Shown piece by piece: positions 13,182 through 24,312 of a stretch of 64,000 nucleotides of DNA (position 1 is its first letter; every line of letters starts with the position of its first letter). The notes under the pieces were generated by a model. That model searched no databases. It saw only the letters and a list, made by a program, of their open reading frames with translations, and had not been told where the DNA came from. A program made the position numbers and the translations under genes. Source of the DNA: Sapria himalayana (lineage: Eukaryota > Streptophyta > Magnoliopsida > Malpighiales > Rafflesiaceae); the NCBI GenBank assembly GCA_029783825.1, contig JAREIK010000340.1:168139-232138 (forward strand). Direction: 5' to 3'.

Positions 13182-13589
13182 TCACAATCCATTCCAATCT
13201 AAGTTTTGTGGGCTAGTGAGCCAGTTTAGGTTCGAAGATAGGTAACTCAATAACTCAATCTCAGTAGTGGAATAGGGAGTTGCTTGCATACTTTGTTCAG
13301 ACAGCACAGAATCAGAAGGGCACTGAATCAGAATCTCCGTCTTTATCCTCCCAAACCTGCCAATCCGATCAAAAACAAGCCGGGGGTTGGGGATTTTTAT
13401 CAATTGAGATGCTGCCTTAGGAAAAGAAATACGAAAACAAGCAATTTTCCCGGTAAAACGCAAAAAGGCCGATTTCAGATCCCATCTACGAGCAGAAATG
13501 GACTTGCTGGGAGTATTTATCCCATAAGACGAAGTTTCCTTTCCTCTCCGAAGGCGAGGTAGACGGTGCATAATACAATAAAGTCGCAC
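13182..13589 (-). other. Unassigned 135-codon frame (split in copy B)
   Basis: This is the longest open frame of copy A: 135 codons, minus strand, starting at 13,589. It has an arginine-rich N-terminal third and no clear membrane segment. In copy B the same stretch is divided between two phases: a 108-codon frame at 50,849-51,175, which extends further upstream, and an 87-codon frame at 50,662-50,925. An indel near 50,880 therefore breaks it there. I do not recognise the product. It could be a degraded mitochondrial gene or a chance frame. Confidence 0.2.
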
Positions 13590-16500
13590 GGTTACCCGCG
13601 GACTACAAGAACGTCAAGAGCGAGGCTTACTAAAAATGCCTATGCATTGATGTTCCAGGACCGGGTTCTCGCCGGCAGAGACGGCACATGACATGGTTAC
13701 CGTAAAAGGTAATGAAGACTGTTAAAGCGACACCACCTGTTACTTCTACTTACATGAACGTGGTTTTAGTCTTGTCAATGATAGAATTGATGACATATAT
13801 ATACAACTACCACACGGACAGTTCCCCTGGGAAACAATGGTCACACTGGCCCTTTCTTAACGGGGAGTGCACAATTAGCTGGACCTTTGGTTACTATTAA
13901 CCTAAGAATCCGGAGGATCCCGGCTAAGGTTCACCTTATTCACAACTAACGGTACTCTACACCTTTAATAGAGGTCAGATTACCTAATACTAACCCAATG
14001 GTAAGGAAAAGATGGACCTCCATCACCTTCACCATTGATGTTGATTAGACGATATGGAGACCGTAGTATCAATCTTAGAGGGAGGCGGCTTTCTCTCTCT
14101 CTACCTCTAGTCAAAAGGCCTAAAACAAGGGGTCCTATCTCGGAGGAAAATTAGCTGGATTTTTGGCTTTTAGTTTCACTCCGAGGGTGAGGATCAAGGG
14201 TTGGTCGAGTGGCTGAGCTTATCGCTCCTGTCCAGTCATCTTAGTCCCTAGCTTCTGTTTGGGCTTGCTCCTCTGTTGTCCCTGACTCCAATCCCTAAAC
14301 TTCATGAATGAAGGGTGGGTCTCCGCTCCTTACCCTATCGGTCAAGTGGCTTCACTCTTTTTCATCTTCTGACTTGACTTCATAGTCCATGTCCATGAAC
14401 CCGAACGGACTTCCTTGTTTTGATGCTTGTTTGATGTCACATATTGGTGTCAGGTTAAGAAGGATCTCAGACAGCTATGCATTCCTTTTGCTCTCAGCTG
14501 GAAGTCAAGTGATTGGAGAATCGATAGTGTATGCTGTCTCTGTTCTGAAGTCAAGTAAAAGTGTTGCAGAAGTTCAGTTCTTTTCTAATGGCTAGCGCCC
14601 TGTAAGGCTAGTCATGTCCTCATTAGCTCAATGTCTAGTCTGGTCTGTTCGATGGGGCTTATAATATCCTGATGAGAGAAAGAAGGTTCTCGAATCGGGT
14701 GAACTTAGTATGCCTCGTATGTCTTGAAAAAAGTTCAGTAGGTCATGACATTTTTTTTATTAGACGATTTTCAGGTTATAACTCAAGCTCGTAGTCATAG
14801 TCAAAGCTCTTGTGAACTGCTTTCCTTTCCCGAGCCCGAGGAGATCCTGTTCATTCAACTAGTCCAGTCCTACTTTCTTGTTTGATGGCTTAACAGCCTT
14901 ATCGGCCCCTCTTAAAAACAAGCACTCGCTCGATCTATGATATCAGAGAAGAATATAGTTGAAGATATGGGTATTGCTACTGGCATATTACTCCCTTCAG
15001 TTAGTCTTCCCTGTTGGCTTCAACAAAAATATCTCTTCATATGCCGAAGATCGTACTATTGAAAAGCAAAGATATTCACTAAGCCTAAGTCAGTCCTTAC
15101 CCCGAAAATCTTAGATCTACGAATAGATAAGTCTGAAGCGGAGTTCCGCTTAAAAAGCAATAGCTTCGGAAGAGATGCGCCTTTCGCCGGGTATTCCCAT
15201 TATGTCTAGATTTGAATAAGGGGCCTATCGCTTTGATTCAAAAGTTGCTGATTCAATAGCTACGGATAAGTAAAAGCTTGCTACAGAAAGGAAGTAAAGC
15301 AGGCAATCGAAGAACTGCAGTAGGAATGGAAGAAATGAAAGCAATAAAGCAGGCAAAGTCTAGCTGCTTATTCTATTCCGAAAGTACCACACATTGAATA
15401 CCGTCGGCATTCTGATCCTACTTTCGCTGCTACAAAAGACAAGCAATAGGAAAGAAATCCCAATAAGATAAGGCGCTTTCAAGCAGCAAGCCAGCAGGCA
15501 ATTAAGCGAGAAAAGTAGCTAGGGAGGGAGGAGAGATTGAGAATATTCGGTACCCTTTACTGTAATGGTTTTGGGTTTAGAATCCTAGCGCACCGAACTA
15601 GGGCATAGTCTCTCGCAAGAGATTGAATCGAAGGACTTCGCCCGAAAGCTATGATTGGTATCCCCGGGTGCTTTCTGAGCGGCCAAGAAGCCCAAGGTGA
15701 GGCCTAACGGACCTGCTAACTCCTCTCTTAATGTCGTCCCCCAGCCCCAACCCCAAAGTAACCCAGCTAAAAGATTTGCTGTGCCGTGGGAAAGGCCTTC
15801 TCAAACCATATGAATGTGCAGCTTCTTTTCGAGCAGTAAGAGGGCATTCATTGTGCGATAGTCCCATTGTTACTTCTCTTCCTCTATCTATTGCCCTTCA
15901 TTGTATAAAAAACAAGGCCTGACCGCTCCGTGGGCCTTAATGGCACACATCTTCTAGTCGGCAGCCTCTATGTAGGCATTAAAACACGAGTTTAAGATGT
16001 CTCTGCTAAAACCCTATTTGAATGAGTTGAAAAGGCCTTGGGGTAGAATAATAGATAAAGATCTTGCCTCAAAAGGCATATAGCTCATATGAAAGATTCG
16101 GTGGTATACTCCACTATAACTTGTTTACCTGTTTACCTGTGTCGTGGGGTACGGTCAGTTCACCAGCCAAGGAAAAAGATAGCACCATCCGATCTCAATC
16201 TTTCTACATGCTTAAAGCCCGAAGTTATGTATGAATAGTAAAAGGAAACTTATCTATCTATCTCGGAGATGCTCAATCAATGAGACCGACTCTTTCGAAT
16301 TCCATCTTTCATAGAGGGCAGAAGGAGCAGCTTAACTAATCTCCGAAAATGCCCGTGCCTTAAGGCGTAAGCGTTGGGGTTAAAAACCTGACAAGAAACT
16401 AGGTTGTTCAAAGCATAGATCTCATGCGATAAATCAGTTTCGACCAGAAGTCCTCCGATGACGAGCAGACCAACCCTACATAGAAGGTTTCATAGAAGCA

Positions 16501-17400
16501 GAATGAAAAGGTGCCCTTCAGAACTATCTTGGAAAGCGCAGTCGTGAACCCTAAAGGCAGTTCGTGAGGAAGATCCTTAGTATGATTGAATCTCGCGAGC
16601 ATGAAACTCATTTATTATTTGCCCCAAGCCCCAAAAGTTTCAATGATTTATAGGGAGCTTTGCTTCCTTATTTGATCCAGGGTTTTCCTCCGGGAGCGAA
16701 AACCAGACCAAGACATAGCGGAGTTGAGGTGGTAGGTACAAGGCTTGAAGTGTGGGTCTTGGCAGCCGTCCTCAACTGGTACAAATACAAATGCTCATCC
16801 AGTGAGTGATGACACTGGGAAGTGAACTGCAAAAGGGTTTGCCTTTAAACATACCGCACCGATTTTCATCAATTCATGAGAACTGCCTTTACCGATCAGC
16901 TACACTGAAGGATTGGGGGACCTCAGAGCTTGCATTCGATAGCATTCTCAATTCAGGCGTTCCACTACCTGCTGGTTTAGTTTTAGAAGAGAGAAATTAT
17001 CGCCTTTCTCATAGAACAATAAGAACAAGTGGTATCTCCTAACTAAGGAAAGACCTAGTTCTGTAAGCGAATGGCATAGAAGGGGCTGAATCAGTCTCGG
17101 AAGTTGCCGTTGTAAAGGCTTCACCTATAAGGCATTCACCAGCTGTTCTTTATTTAGTTGCTGTATTGGAAAGTCCTCTGAATTCAACTGGAAAATGTTG
17201 ATCAGTAGTTGAAGTAACTGATAAAGAGTAGAATAATCCAATCTTTATAGTTCAGCTGGAGTGGACTCCTGCCTAAGGATTGGAATCATAAACTACAGAT
17301 TCTTCGGCTGTTCTAGGAGCTGCAGAAAGGGATGCTTTAGCTGTTGATGCGAAGAAGGGAATTGAGGTAAGGCTGGCGGAATAAGAGAATGGAGTTACTA

Positions 17401-20400
17401 AGTCATACAATAGAATAGTCAAAATAAGGATTTTTATTTTTATAATTAGGAATATATAAAAGCAATTCTGACTCGGCCTCCGGCCTCGAAGTTTACCCTT
17501 TTCACGTTCTCCATACTAAAAAAGTGAGTGAATCACTTCCAGGATTGGAATCCCTTTTTGTAGAGTCCACCATGGCAAAATCATACCCAATGTGATAGGA
17601 GTACCTAGGCCCTTGGTTAGTAGTTTTTTAGCTGTATCTCTGGTGGTTGAATCGCTAATTCTTTTTTGTTCATGGGCCTCTTCTCTTTCTCCTTCCTCCC
17701 TGGACAATAGGCGAATATTCTTTTCCATGCCCGAGGCAATAACATTGGCTATGAATCAATTGAGGGATACAGCTCTATATCCGAATGGAATGATGAACTA
17801 AACAAGGGCTATCTCGCCTCTACCCACACCAATCCTGGAGAAGAGGAAGGACTCGATGTGAGGTGAGTTGACTGTAGGGCGCTGCTTGATGCAATTGGGT
17901 CAACTACGTTTAGTGAAGCGGAAGCTGAAGTGGAATATGCAAGTTCTATATTGATGTCATTTCATCATACTTGTTATCTTTTTGAAACATCTATGTGTAT
18001 ACTTCAATAGGACCGGTGGTCCCTGATAGACGAACAACTAGACTAGTCTCATCCCATTGGTGGAGCATTAGCCTAACTAAAAAGGAAAAAGAGGGCCCTT
18101 CGCCGGGTGCAGTTGGCCCAGGAGATTGATAGTCATGCACTTAAGAGACTAACAAGAAGGCAGGTCTGTTTAAAGAGGGGGCATTCCGTATTAATTAGAT
18201 AGAATGAGGGAAACCTACTTTGATGTTGTTCTAAAGTGTGCCCATTAGTACTACTAGAAGGGCCAAACAACAGGTTTCTTATATAAAGAGAAAGCCCTTA
18301 CCCTATCTACTCTTTTCTTTGGAATGGAAGGTTTGGCTATTCAAAAGCATTGATTTGGAAAAAGATAGATTATTTTGTTTTATAAACCTCGCAAAAGCGG
18401 GAGAGGCATCAACCAATTGTTGGGTTCCTGTGCCCTAGTTTATTCATGTGGTTGGGTTAGGCGTATCCGAAACGTAGGTATTACTCTCTTTCTTAACCAA
18501 GCCTTACCTTTCGGAAATGTAGAAGGGTAAAGCGGATGGAAAGTCTCTCATAGCTACATAGAGATCGAGCTTGGAGGCCAGTCTAGCATGTCGGGCCCCC
18601 ACGGAGGCTGTGAGTTGAAACGGGGACGATCATATGGGACTATATGTAGGAGATATTCTAAAAGATCTCATAAGGAGAAGGGAACGACGCCCTTCGATCC
18701 TGCCTGCTAAATTGGGGAATATAGATAAAGGGGAGCTGGCTTGACCAATAGGTACTTCTTCGCTCTAATCTAAATGGAGATAGGGAAAGAGAGATGGAAA
18801 CTTCCAAGCAACTTTCTGGCGATTTGCAAAGATCTACTCCTACTGACAGCGCTTAAAAACAAGCAAACATTTCACATCTTTTTCAGAGAGGGTGGCCGGT
18901 TTCATCCCTTCATCGGTAATCTATATATGAGTTCTCCGATTAGCGGACTCTGAAGAAGGAGAATGGTGGTATACGATCACTCTGTGCTTGTTTTACCTGC
19001 TTTGCATCTTTTCTAATTTTGAGCTCATGGAAGGCATTTTTCCATTGCATCTCTTCATAGCGGAATGCTAACAAGAACTATTGGAGGAGTTGGGTATACT
19101 GCATCACTTCTTCAGGAGCAAGGTTAGCATTGATGAATTGGGTTCCTTGTCCGTGCCAAAAGTTATCTGCTGGGAGGAGCCCCGCCCCCTCGGCTCCTCT
19201 CTTTCTGCTTTCTGACGCTGCACGTGCATGTGTTAAGGCTTGGAGTTATTCTTCATATTCCTCTTCCTCTTGCTTTAACCATATCTTCTTCAAAGAGTTT
19301 ATTGCATTTTCCGACAACAGCTTGTTATGAGCCTGAATGGGATATACCAACAACCATACCAACAACCAGGGTGGTTCTTTATAAACGTGATGAACTAGTC
19401 CATAAACCTATTAAGGTTCACTCTGAACGACTAACTAGGGCGTGGCTACTCTTCCTACTCTTTGGACGGAGTACCACTAACCCTAAGTCTAGACAGCTTC
19501 TTGCGTGCTTAGAGGATTCTTGGTCACTAACTGAAGCTTAGAAGGTTTTCTTTGTTACTTTGCCTATCGCCCTTTCGTCCCGCGCTTTGCTCTTTCGAAG
19601 CAATCTGTTCTTAGAGTACCTACGACTGCACTGCAAACTCTTTCATGCTTCAATAGAAAATCCTTGCTGGCTAGAGCTATAGCTTTCTTTGCTTCTGTAT
19701 GTTACACGTCAGTGCCTAGCTCTCATACTAGGGGGAGAAGGCGCAACAGGTCTTTATTCCCAGTTGCTTCGCCACTAGTTATTCTCCCAGGACCGCTTCC
19801 TTTTTATCTGATCTTTCCTACCTTATTCCTTCTGTAACAAAAGAAAAGCACTACTATCGCCACCATAGCTCTTTTTTAGCCTATCCTTTTTCCTTCGCCC
19901 TGGATCTAAGGAATAGGAGAAAGGAAGATGGCTAGCGCACTTTGCAAGAACGGAAGTCTTTCCATTTGTTCACCTTGTGTGTTGGCTTGTCAATTCTTGG
20001 TGTAATACTCACTCGTCATACTATCCTATACTACCCTTCTATTCTTTTGTTCCCTTGAACGGACAGTCTGTTCTTTTCTTTTATAAAGTGAAAGTCAAAG
20101 AAACACATAAAAACGCTCACAATAGCCATTTAAAAAAAGTGAGAGTAAAGTGTATCTGGCAAAGTCGTACCTGGCAGAATTCATGTCAAGGCCAGGCCTA
20201 GGCTAACCATTGCTTTTGTTGGTCCTCAGCCTCGTACCGACGCTAATGCCCTTGGGCTGGCGGGCTTATATTGAAACAATCCTCTTAAACTTTATGAGCG
20301 AAGTCGATCGATATTACTTATGATGATGCGTCTTCTGGTTATGCGCCAGTGAAAATCAAAATCAAGATTGCTACGCCCCTTCATTTACTCCCATTCCCTT

Positions 20401-22444
20401 CCACCGAGCGCAGCCATTGACTCGAACCTATTCCCACCAAGAGCGTCAGCCCATACTTGGCAAAGTGACCTTATACATCATGACCAGTGATCATAAGTAT
20501 CTTCTGCGTAGGGTTAAAGGCACGGAGAATGTATTTGCTTGTGCCGTCACACTCTTTGAATCAAGTTTTTTTTCCAATGTTTGAATTAGAGACTGCAGGG
20601 CCGGGGCACTTACTTGTTATGAAGGAAACCCATTCCTCTGTGCCTTATTTCCAGGTACCGGTAGCGAATAGTACTTCCGCTTCTCTTTCTCTTCTCTTAT
20701 TGGATCCGTTTCCGTTAGCGGGTAGTCAACTTGGAGGGAGAATCAGACGTTTGGCAGGTCAGGTGCCCGCCTATGCAACTAGTTGAGTTTGAGTTCATTT
20801 TCGATAGTTGATTCGATATCATCGAGAGAAAACCAGAGCGTCACCAAGATTATCTGAGGTCGGGATCAACAGTGCTATCCAGGCAGGTCACGTCACCCTA
20901 ATCAATAGGTGGATCTCAACTTCGTGACTCACTCGGTCAGTGTGAAAATCCTCCCATGGTGGTAATTGATTGGATCGGCAGGTAACAGGCTGTATCTGGA
21001 TTCATTGAGTCCTACCCACGTCGATGTTTGTGAGATGTTGACCAATTGCTTTCTATCCACACCTCACTTTATATGCCAATCAGTCGGCAATTTATTCTTT
21101 TCGCCACAGTAGCGACCTTACTTATAGGTCGGTGTTATCAGTCCCTTCTTCCTCCCTTAGTTTCTCGTAGACACCTGAGCTCTGGCACAACAGGGGGTAG
21201 CCCTCACATATCTCGCCCAAGCCTCATATCCTTCCTATTCCAAGTACTCAGTCTTCCCTCCCTGCTCAGATGCGTCGCCTATCTGTACCCTTTTCCTCGC
21301 ATATAGAGCTCTAGTAGTTCTTGGCTTGGTGTTGGGTCTTTCAATTGGCTCACCGGCTTGATTCCTTAACTTACTGATGAGACTAGTCAGGCTTCTCCTC
21401 CCCCTACTGAATCTGTCCTTTTCACATTTGAGTTTGAGCAGCTCTTTATCATGAGAAAATAGGTTGACTGGCTCACGTAGTACTAGATAGAGACTTGACT
21501 TCCTTCAGCTTTCAAGATTCAAGACAGGAAAAACATTCCCTATAAAAGAGAAAGATAAAAGGACTGACTTTCAAGGTTCGCTACTTACTTTATTCAGTGA
21601 GGACTGACCGATTACTCCATTGTAACTTCACTTCGACTGATTCTGCCACAGAACAAATCCCGTGCAAAGTGGCTCAAGAGACTCTCCCCATCTGACCCAC
21701 TCATCCTTCTACGAAATCAACTTTCTAACTAGAATCGTGCAATTGAGAATAAGTGGCTCCTTCATTGAGATATAACCCCTCGCCTGAGATGGAGCCTAGC
21801 TTTCTTACTGGGCAAGCAGCTCCTACGTCGTTATACGAATTCGCTCCTAGAGGAGAGCGAAAGTGATCCGCGGATTCTGCTTTCAACTAGTCCAATCTTC
21901 GCTGCTTTTCTAAGAAGTTCCATTGATCTAAATTCCCACTATCTTGTTGAGTTCAAAGCTGACTGACATTTATATATGTATGCACTTTTTGAGATCAGGC
22001 CTACAAGAGGTCTTCAAAAAGCGCCACTCAACTGCGCAAACTAAGCCCTCCATTCCATATAAGTGAAAGGAAGTAAAGCTACATACTACTGGAAAGAGAG
22101 GGGATTTATTCGGGTTGATACTTTGCTTGCTTACTGGACTTCGACTGCGCTTAGGATAGCTTTGAGAAAAGGTCAGGCGAGAAATTTAGGAGGTCAGCCT
22201 ATCAACGGCGTGAACCCGCATACTAGTTAAGTTATAATCTAAGCCCGGCCCGCCCCCTCTCTATTCCCGAACTGGGGAAGGCATTCTCTTTTTGGATTTC
22301 ACCAAAACAAAAAAACTCTTTAGACCTTCGGCCGAGTCCCCAGTTTTACATTCATGAACATGAACCAAAGCAATTCAATAAAAACCCACCTACTATACCA
22401 AACCAAATGAAAAAAAGAGTGACAAAAAGTTAGACATCTTCCAT
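17401..22444. other. Single-copy stretch without an identifiable gene
   Basis: About 5 kb lies between the end of repeat A and the rps12 relic. It begins with a short AT-rich piece at 17,420-17,462 that shares a 15-base word with the AT-rich insert in copy B. Short frames occur, for example a 70-codon minus-strand frame at 17,516-17,728 and plus-strand frames of 99-105 codons at 19,224-19,541 and 20,487-20,786. None resembles a mitochondrial gene I know. One longer coherent minus-strand reading at about 18,961-19,293 is listed separately. No tRNA fold was found. Confidence 0.5.
18961..19293 (-). pseudogene. Coherent coding-like stretch with two stops, unidentified
   Basis: Read on the minus strand in one phase, this stretch gives about 110 residues interrupted by two stops. 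It has a Glu-rich segment, then an Ala/Arg-rich segment, then a part ending in many charged residues with a coiled-coil feel. The composition resembles real protein-coding DNA or a retroelement gag more than mitochondrial spacer. I cannot name the family. It overlaps a plus-strand frame (19,224-19,541) that looks like a shadow. It may be transferred nuclear sequence. Confidence 0.25.
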
Positions 22445-22820
22445 TCATATCAATTTGGTTTTTTCCGCACCATATTTTGATCTGCCTCTTCTTCTATCCG
22501 GAATTCCCAGCAAATCCTTGACTCCTCGAATACAATGGGATTTCACACCTGGCAAAATTTGACTCTACCTCCTCTGATGAATACCATATCATGTTCCTGC
22601 AAATTATTACCTTTGCCCGGAATGTGAGCAAATATATCATGTCGATTGCTCAATCTTACTTTGGCTATTTTACGAGAAGCTGAATTTGGTTTTTACGGTG
22701 TTCTCGTAGAAAGACGCGGGCATACACCTTGCTTCTGGGGACATTGATCCAAAGGTCGAGTACGGTCCGTGCGCCATTTTTCTCTCGACCATGACGAATC
22801 AATTGATTTAATGTAGGCAT
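22445..22820 (-). pseudogene. rps12: rps12, mitochondrial ribosomal protein S12 (frameshifted relic)
   Basis: This is the small-subunit protein uS12, which lines the decoding centre. The minus-strand reading starts with [14 protein letters not shown] at 22,820, as in plant mitochondrial rps12, and all later blocks are present in order: the RTDRTR and [12 protein letters not shown] region, [19 protein letters not shown], and the [12 protein letters not shown] end. Total length is 376 bases against the usual 378. A base is lost after codon 14, an AAA codon in the KKPN region has become TAA (22,693-22,695), and a second base is lost near 22,555. The product would therefore stop early. It lies about 50 bases downstream of nad3, the usual plant arrangement. 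A Ser codon in VKSHC is still in the unedited genomic state. Confidence 0.95.
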
Positions 22821-22835
22821 TGCTCTTTCCTTTGT

Positions 22836-22847
22836 CCCCCCCCCCCC
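22836..22847. repeat. C12 homopolymer in the nad3-rps12 spacer
   Basis: Twelve consecutive C lie on the plus strand (G on the coding strand) between nad3 and rps12. Such a run is prone to slippage and sequencing error. It does not fall inside either coding relic. Confidence 0.9.
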
Positions 22848-22871
22848 TGATTTTTGCCCTATCACTAGTGA

Positions 22872-23179
22872 TTACTCCCGATCCGAAGCACCCCTTTTCC
22901 ATTCATATTGAGATCTAATCGTCAAAATCAATAAAAAGGCCATCATGGACCAAAATCCAAAAGGATAAATCTTGTTGGGAGGTACTGCCCAAGGAAATAA
23001 ATATGTGACTTCCGGATAAAGGATAATAAATAAAATGGAAAAAAGATAAAATCGTATATCAAACTGACTTCTGGATAGGTCGAAATCTTTGAAGCAAATG
23101 AAAAAGGAAGACCGAGTAGGATCAAAGAAACTAGCGGACTGATCACTAAATAGATACAAATAGGTGCAAATTCTGACAT
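22872..23179 (-). pseudogene. nad3: nad3, complex I subunit 3 (internally deleted relic)
   Basis: ND3 is a three-helix membrane subunit at the joint between the two arms of complex I. The minus-strand reading opens with MSEFAPICIYLVIS at 23,179 and closes with [11 protein letters not shown] at 22,872, both typical of plant mitochondrial nad3. The gene is 308 bases against the usual 357. About 49 bases are missing after STYPE, and this also shifts the frame. The lost part encodes the loop between helices 1 and 2, with the conserved cysteine that controls the active/deactive transition and lies close to the quinone site. Genomic, unedited codons remain, for example ISPLV, AVPPNKI and GASDRE. 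The product cannot be functional. Confidence 0.95.
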
Positions 23180-23781
23180 CACCACAGCTCACTGAGTTCT
23201 CTCGCTCCTTGCTCACGGAGCGGCATACCGGAAAAAATCAATAAGAAAAAGCCCAGCCCTAAACGATGCTAGTCATATAGCAGCTTCCGAAGCAGGGCGG
23301 AAAAGAAACTATCCGCCTTTTCTAGTGAAAGTGTCTTTTCTTTGAGGCATACGATCGGTCTATGCCAATTACAGTTGGAGTCCTCAGCCTTATTTCCTTC
23401 TTTCTTGTCGACTATTTGCTCTTACGGCTAATGCGCTATTGGTGTTCGGGCGCTTAGGGGACACGGAAGAGCGAAACCTCACCACACCAAGCTATGGGTG
23501 CAAGCATGACAATAGATGCGCATAATCGTCTCATAACTGTCAATCTTCTCTGATCCTATCCGCTATTGAAAGAGAAAAGAGCCATTGGTAAACCAACACA
23601 AAAGGAATCGTGTCTTTTAACAACAAATCTAACCAAGCAACGGCGCATCCGTTTGATTTCCTGGCCTGGAAGGAATTTAGTTTGAAAGATAAAGGAACGA
23701 AGGGAAGAATCGACGAGGAGGAAAATATTGAATCAAAGCATGACGATATTTCTAAATCTCGAATGAGAAAGATCAATCATC
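23180..23781. other. Spacer between the divergent nad3 relic and atp9
   Basis: About 600 bases separate the nad3 start (minus strand) from the atp9 start (plus strand), so the spacer would hold the promoters of both. No clear CRTA motif was found. A 62-codon plus-strand frame (23,610-23,798) overlaps the first bases of atp9 in another phase, and an antisense 78-codon frame covers much of the same stretch. Neither resembles a known protein. Confidence 0.6.
23203..23222. repeat. Short hairpin upstream of nad3
   Basis: The arms cgctcc and ggagcg pair perfectly around an eight-base loop, 24 bases upstream of the nad3 start codon. It could be a leader structure, but the role is unproven. Confidence 0.4.
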
Positions 23782-24006
23782 ATGTTAGAGGGTGCTAAAT
23801 TAATTGGAGCTGGAGCAGCCACTATTGCTTTCGCAGGAGCAGCAGTAGGGATCGGACATGTTTTCAGCTCTTTGATCCATTCCGTTGCCCGAAATCCATC
23901 CTTAGCGAAACAATTCTTTGGTTATGCCATTTTGAGATTTGATCTCACCGAGGCCATTGCCTTGTTTGCCCTAATGATGGCCTTTCTCATTTTATTTGTC
24001 TTTTAA
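23782..24006 (+). CDS. atp9: atp9, ATP synthase F0 subunit c (open frame, unusual substitutions)
   Basis: This encodes the 74-residue c-ring subunit, which carries protons through the mitochondrial inner membrane. It starts [16 protein letters not shown] and has the full two-helix hairpin. The glycine-rich first helix is at about residues 9-25, the polar ARNPS loop is at 36-40, and the second helix carries the proton-binding Glu at 57 in LTEAIALF. The length is exactly that of plant atp9, and the frame ends in TAA after FVF. It is the only intact mitochondrial gene here. Oddities are His at 26 (normally Asn), Arg at 52 (normally Gly) and Asp at 54 (normally Ala), the last two close to Glu57. 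All positions where plant atp9 usually needs C-to-U editing already carry T. Function is therefore doubtful despite the open frame. Confidence 0.9.
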   Translation: MLEGAKLIGAGAATIAFAGAAVGIGHVFSSLIHSVARNPSLAKQFFGYAILRFDLTEAIALFALMMAFLILFVF

Positions 24007-24312
24007 TTTCCACCTACTAACCTTGGGAAAGTCTTCCTGGACTGAACTGAATCTTTCAAACATCCACGAAATGCGGATTTGACAGATGTATCCACCCCTC
24101 GAAAAGACCCAGAGCGGGAATGAGGGTCAGAATCAAGAAAGGAAGCTGTTGATGAGTCAGGCTCAGTCCCATCTTAATATCTCCTACAGACCCAGATGAG
24201 AGGGCAAAGAGTTTAGATGGAGGGGATTCGGAAGAGTAGTTCGGGGGCAGAATCGTCTGACTAAAAAAGAGCAGTGGCATTCCTCCTTTACTCTGAATTC
24301 AAAAAATAACTT
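24007..24312. other. atp9-atp1 spacer, no gene seen
   Basis: About 306 bases lie between the atp9 stop and the atp1 start. A 74-codon minus-strand frame (24,056-24,280) has no similarity I recognise and is probably a chance frame. The two genes point the same way and could once have been co-transcribed. Confidence 0.6.

Larger units (their letters stand above)
1..17400 (+). repeat. Long direct repeat, copy A (diverged, gene-poor)
   Basis: This segment is repeated in the same orientation from 33,012 to 54,884. The copies align almost from end to end with scattered substitutions, both transitions and transversions, at roughly one per twenty bases in the lines compared by eye. Copy A begins before the window, so its left end is not seen. 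Similarity stops near 17,400, after a shared stretch that reads as AG-rich and low in complexity. Relative to B, copy A has a private segment at about 7,351-7,495 and lacks the two large segments B carries near 43.2-45.6 kb and 47.9-49.9 kb. No rRNA, tRNA or standard mitochondrial protein gene was recognised in it. The short open frames in it are mostly poorly conserved between the copies, which argues against coding. Confidence 0.93.

Noticed and set aside
19224..19541. 105-codon plus-strand frame considered as a mitovirus-like or plasmid-polymerase remnant
   Set aside because: No polymerase motif can be read in it, and it overlaps the more protein-like minus-strand reading.
23610..23798. 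62-codon frame overlapping the atp9 start
   Set aside because: It runs into atp9 in another phase, has an antisense partner frame of similar length and shows no known motif.
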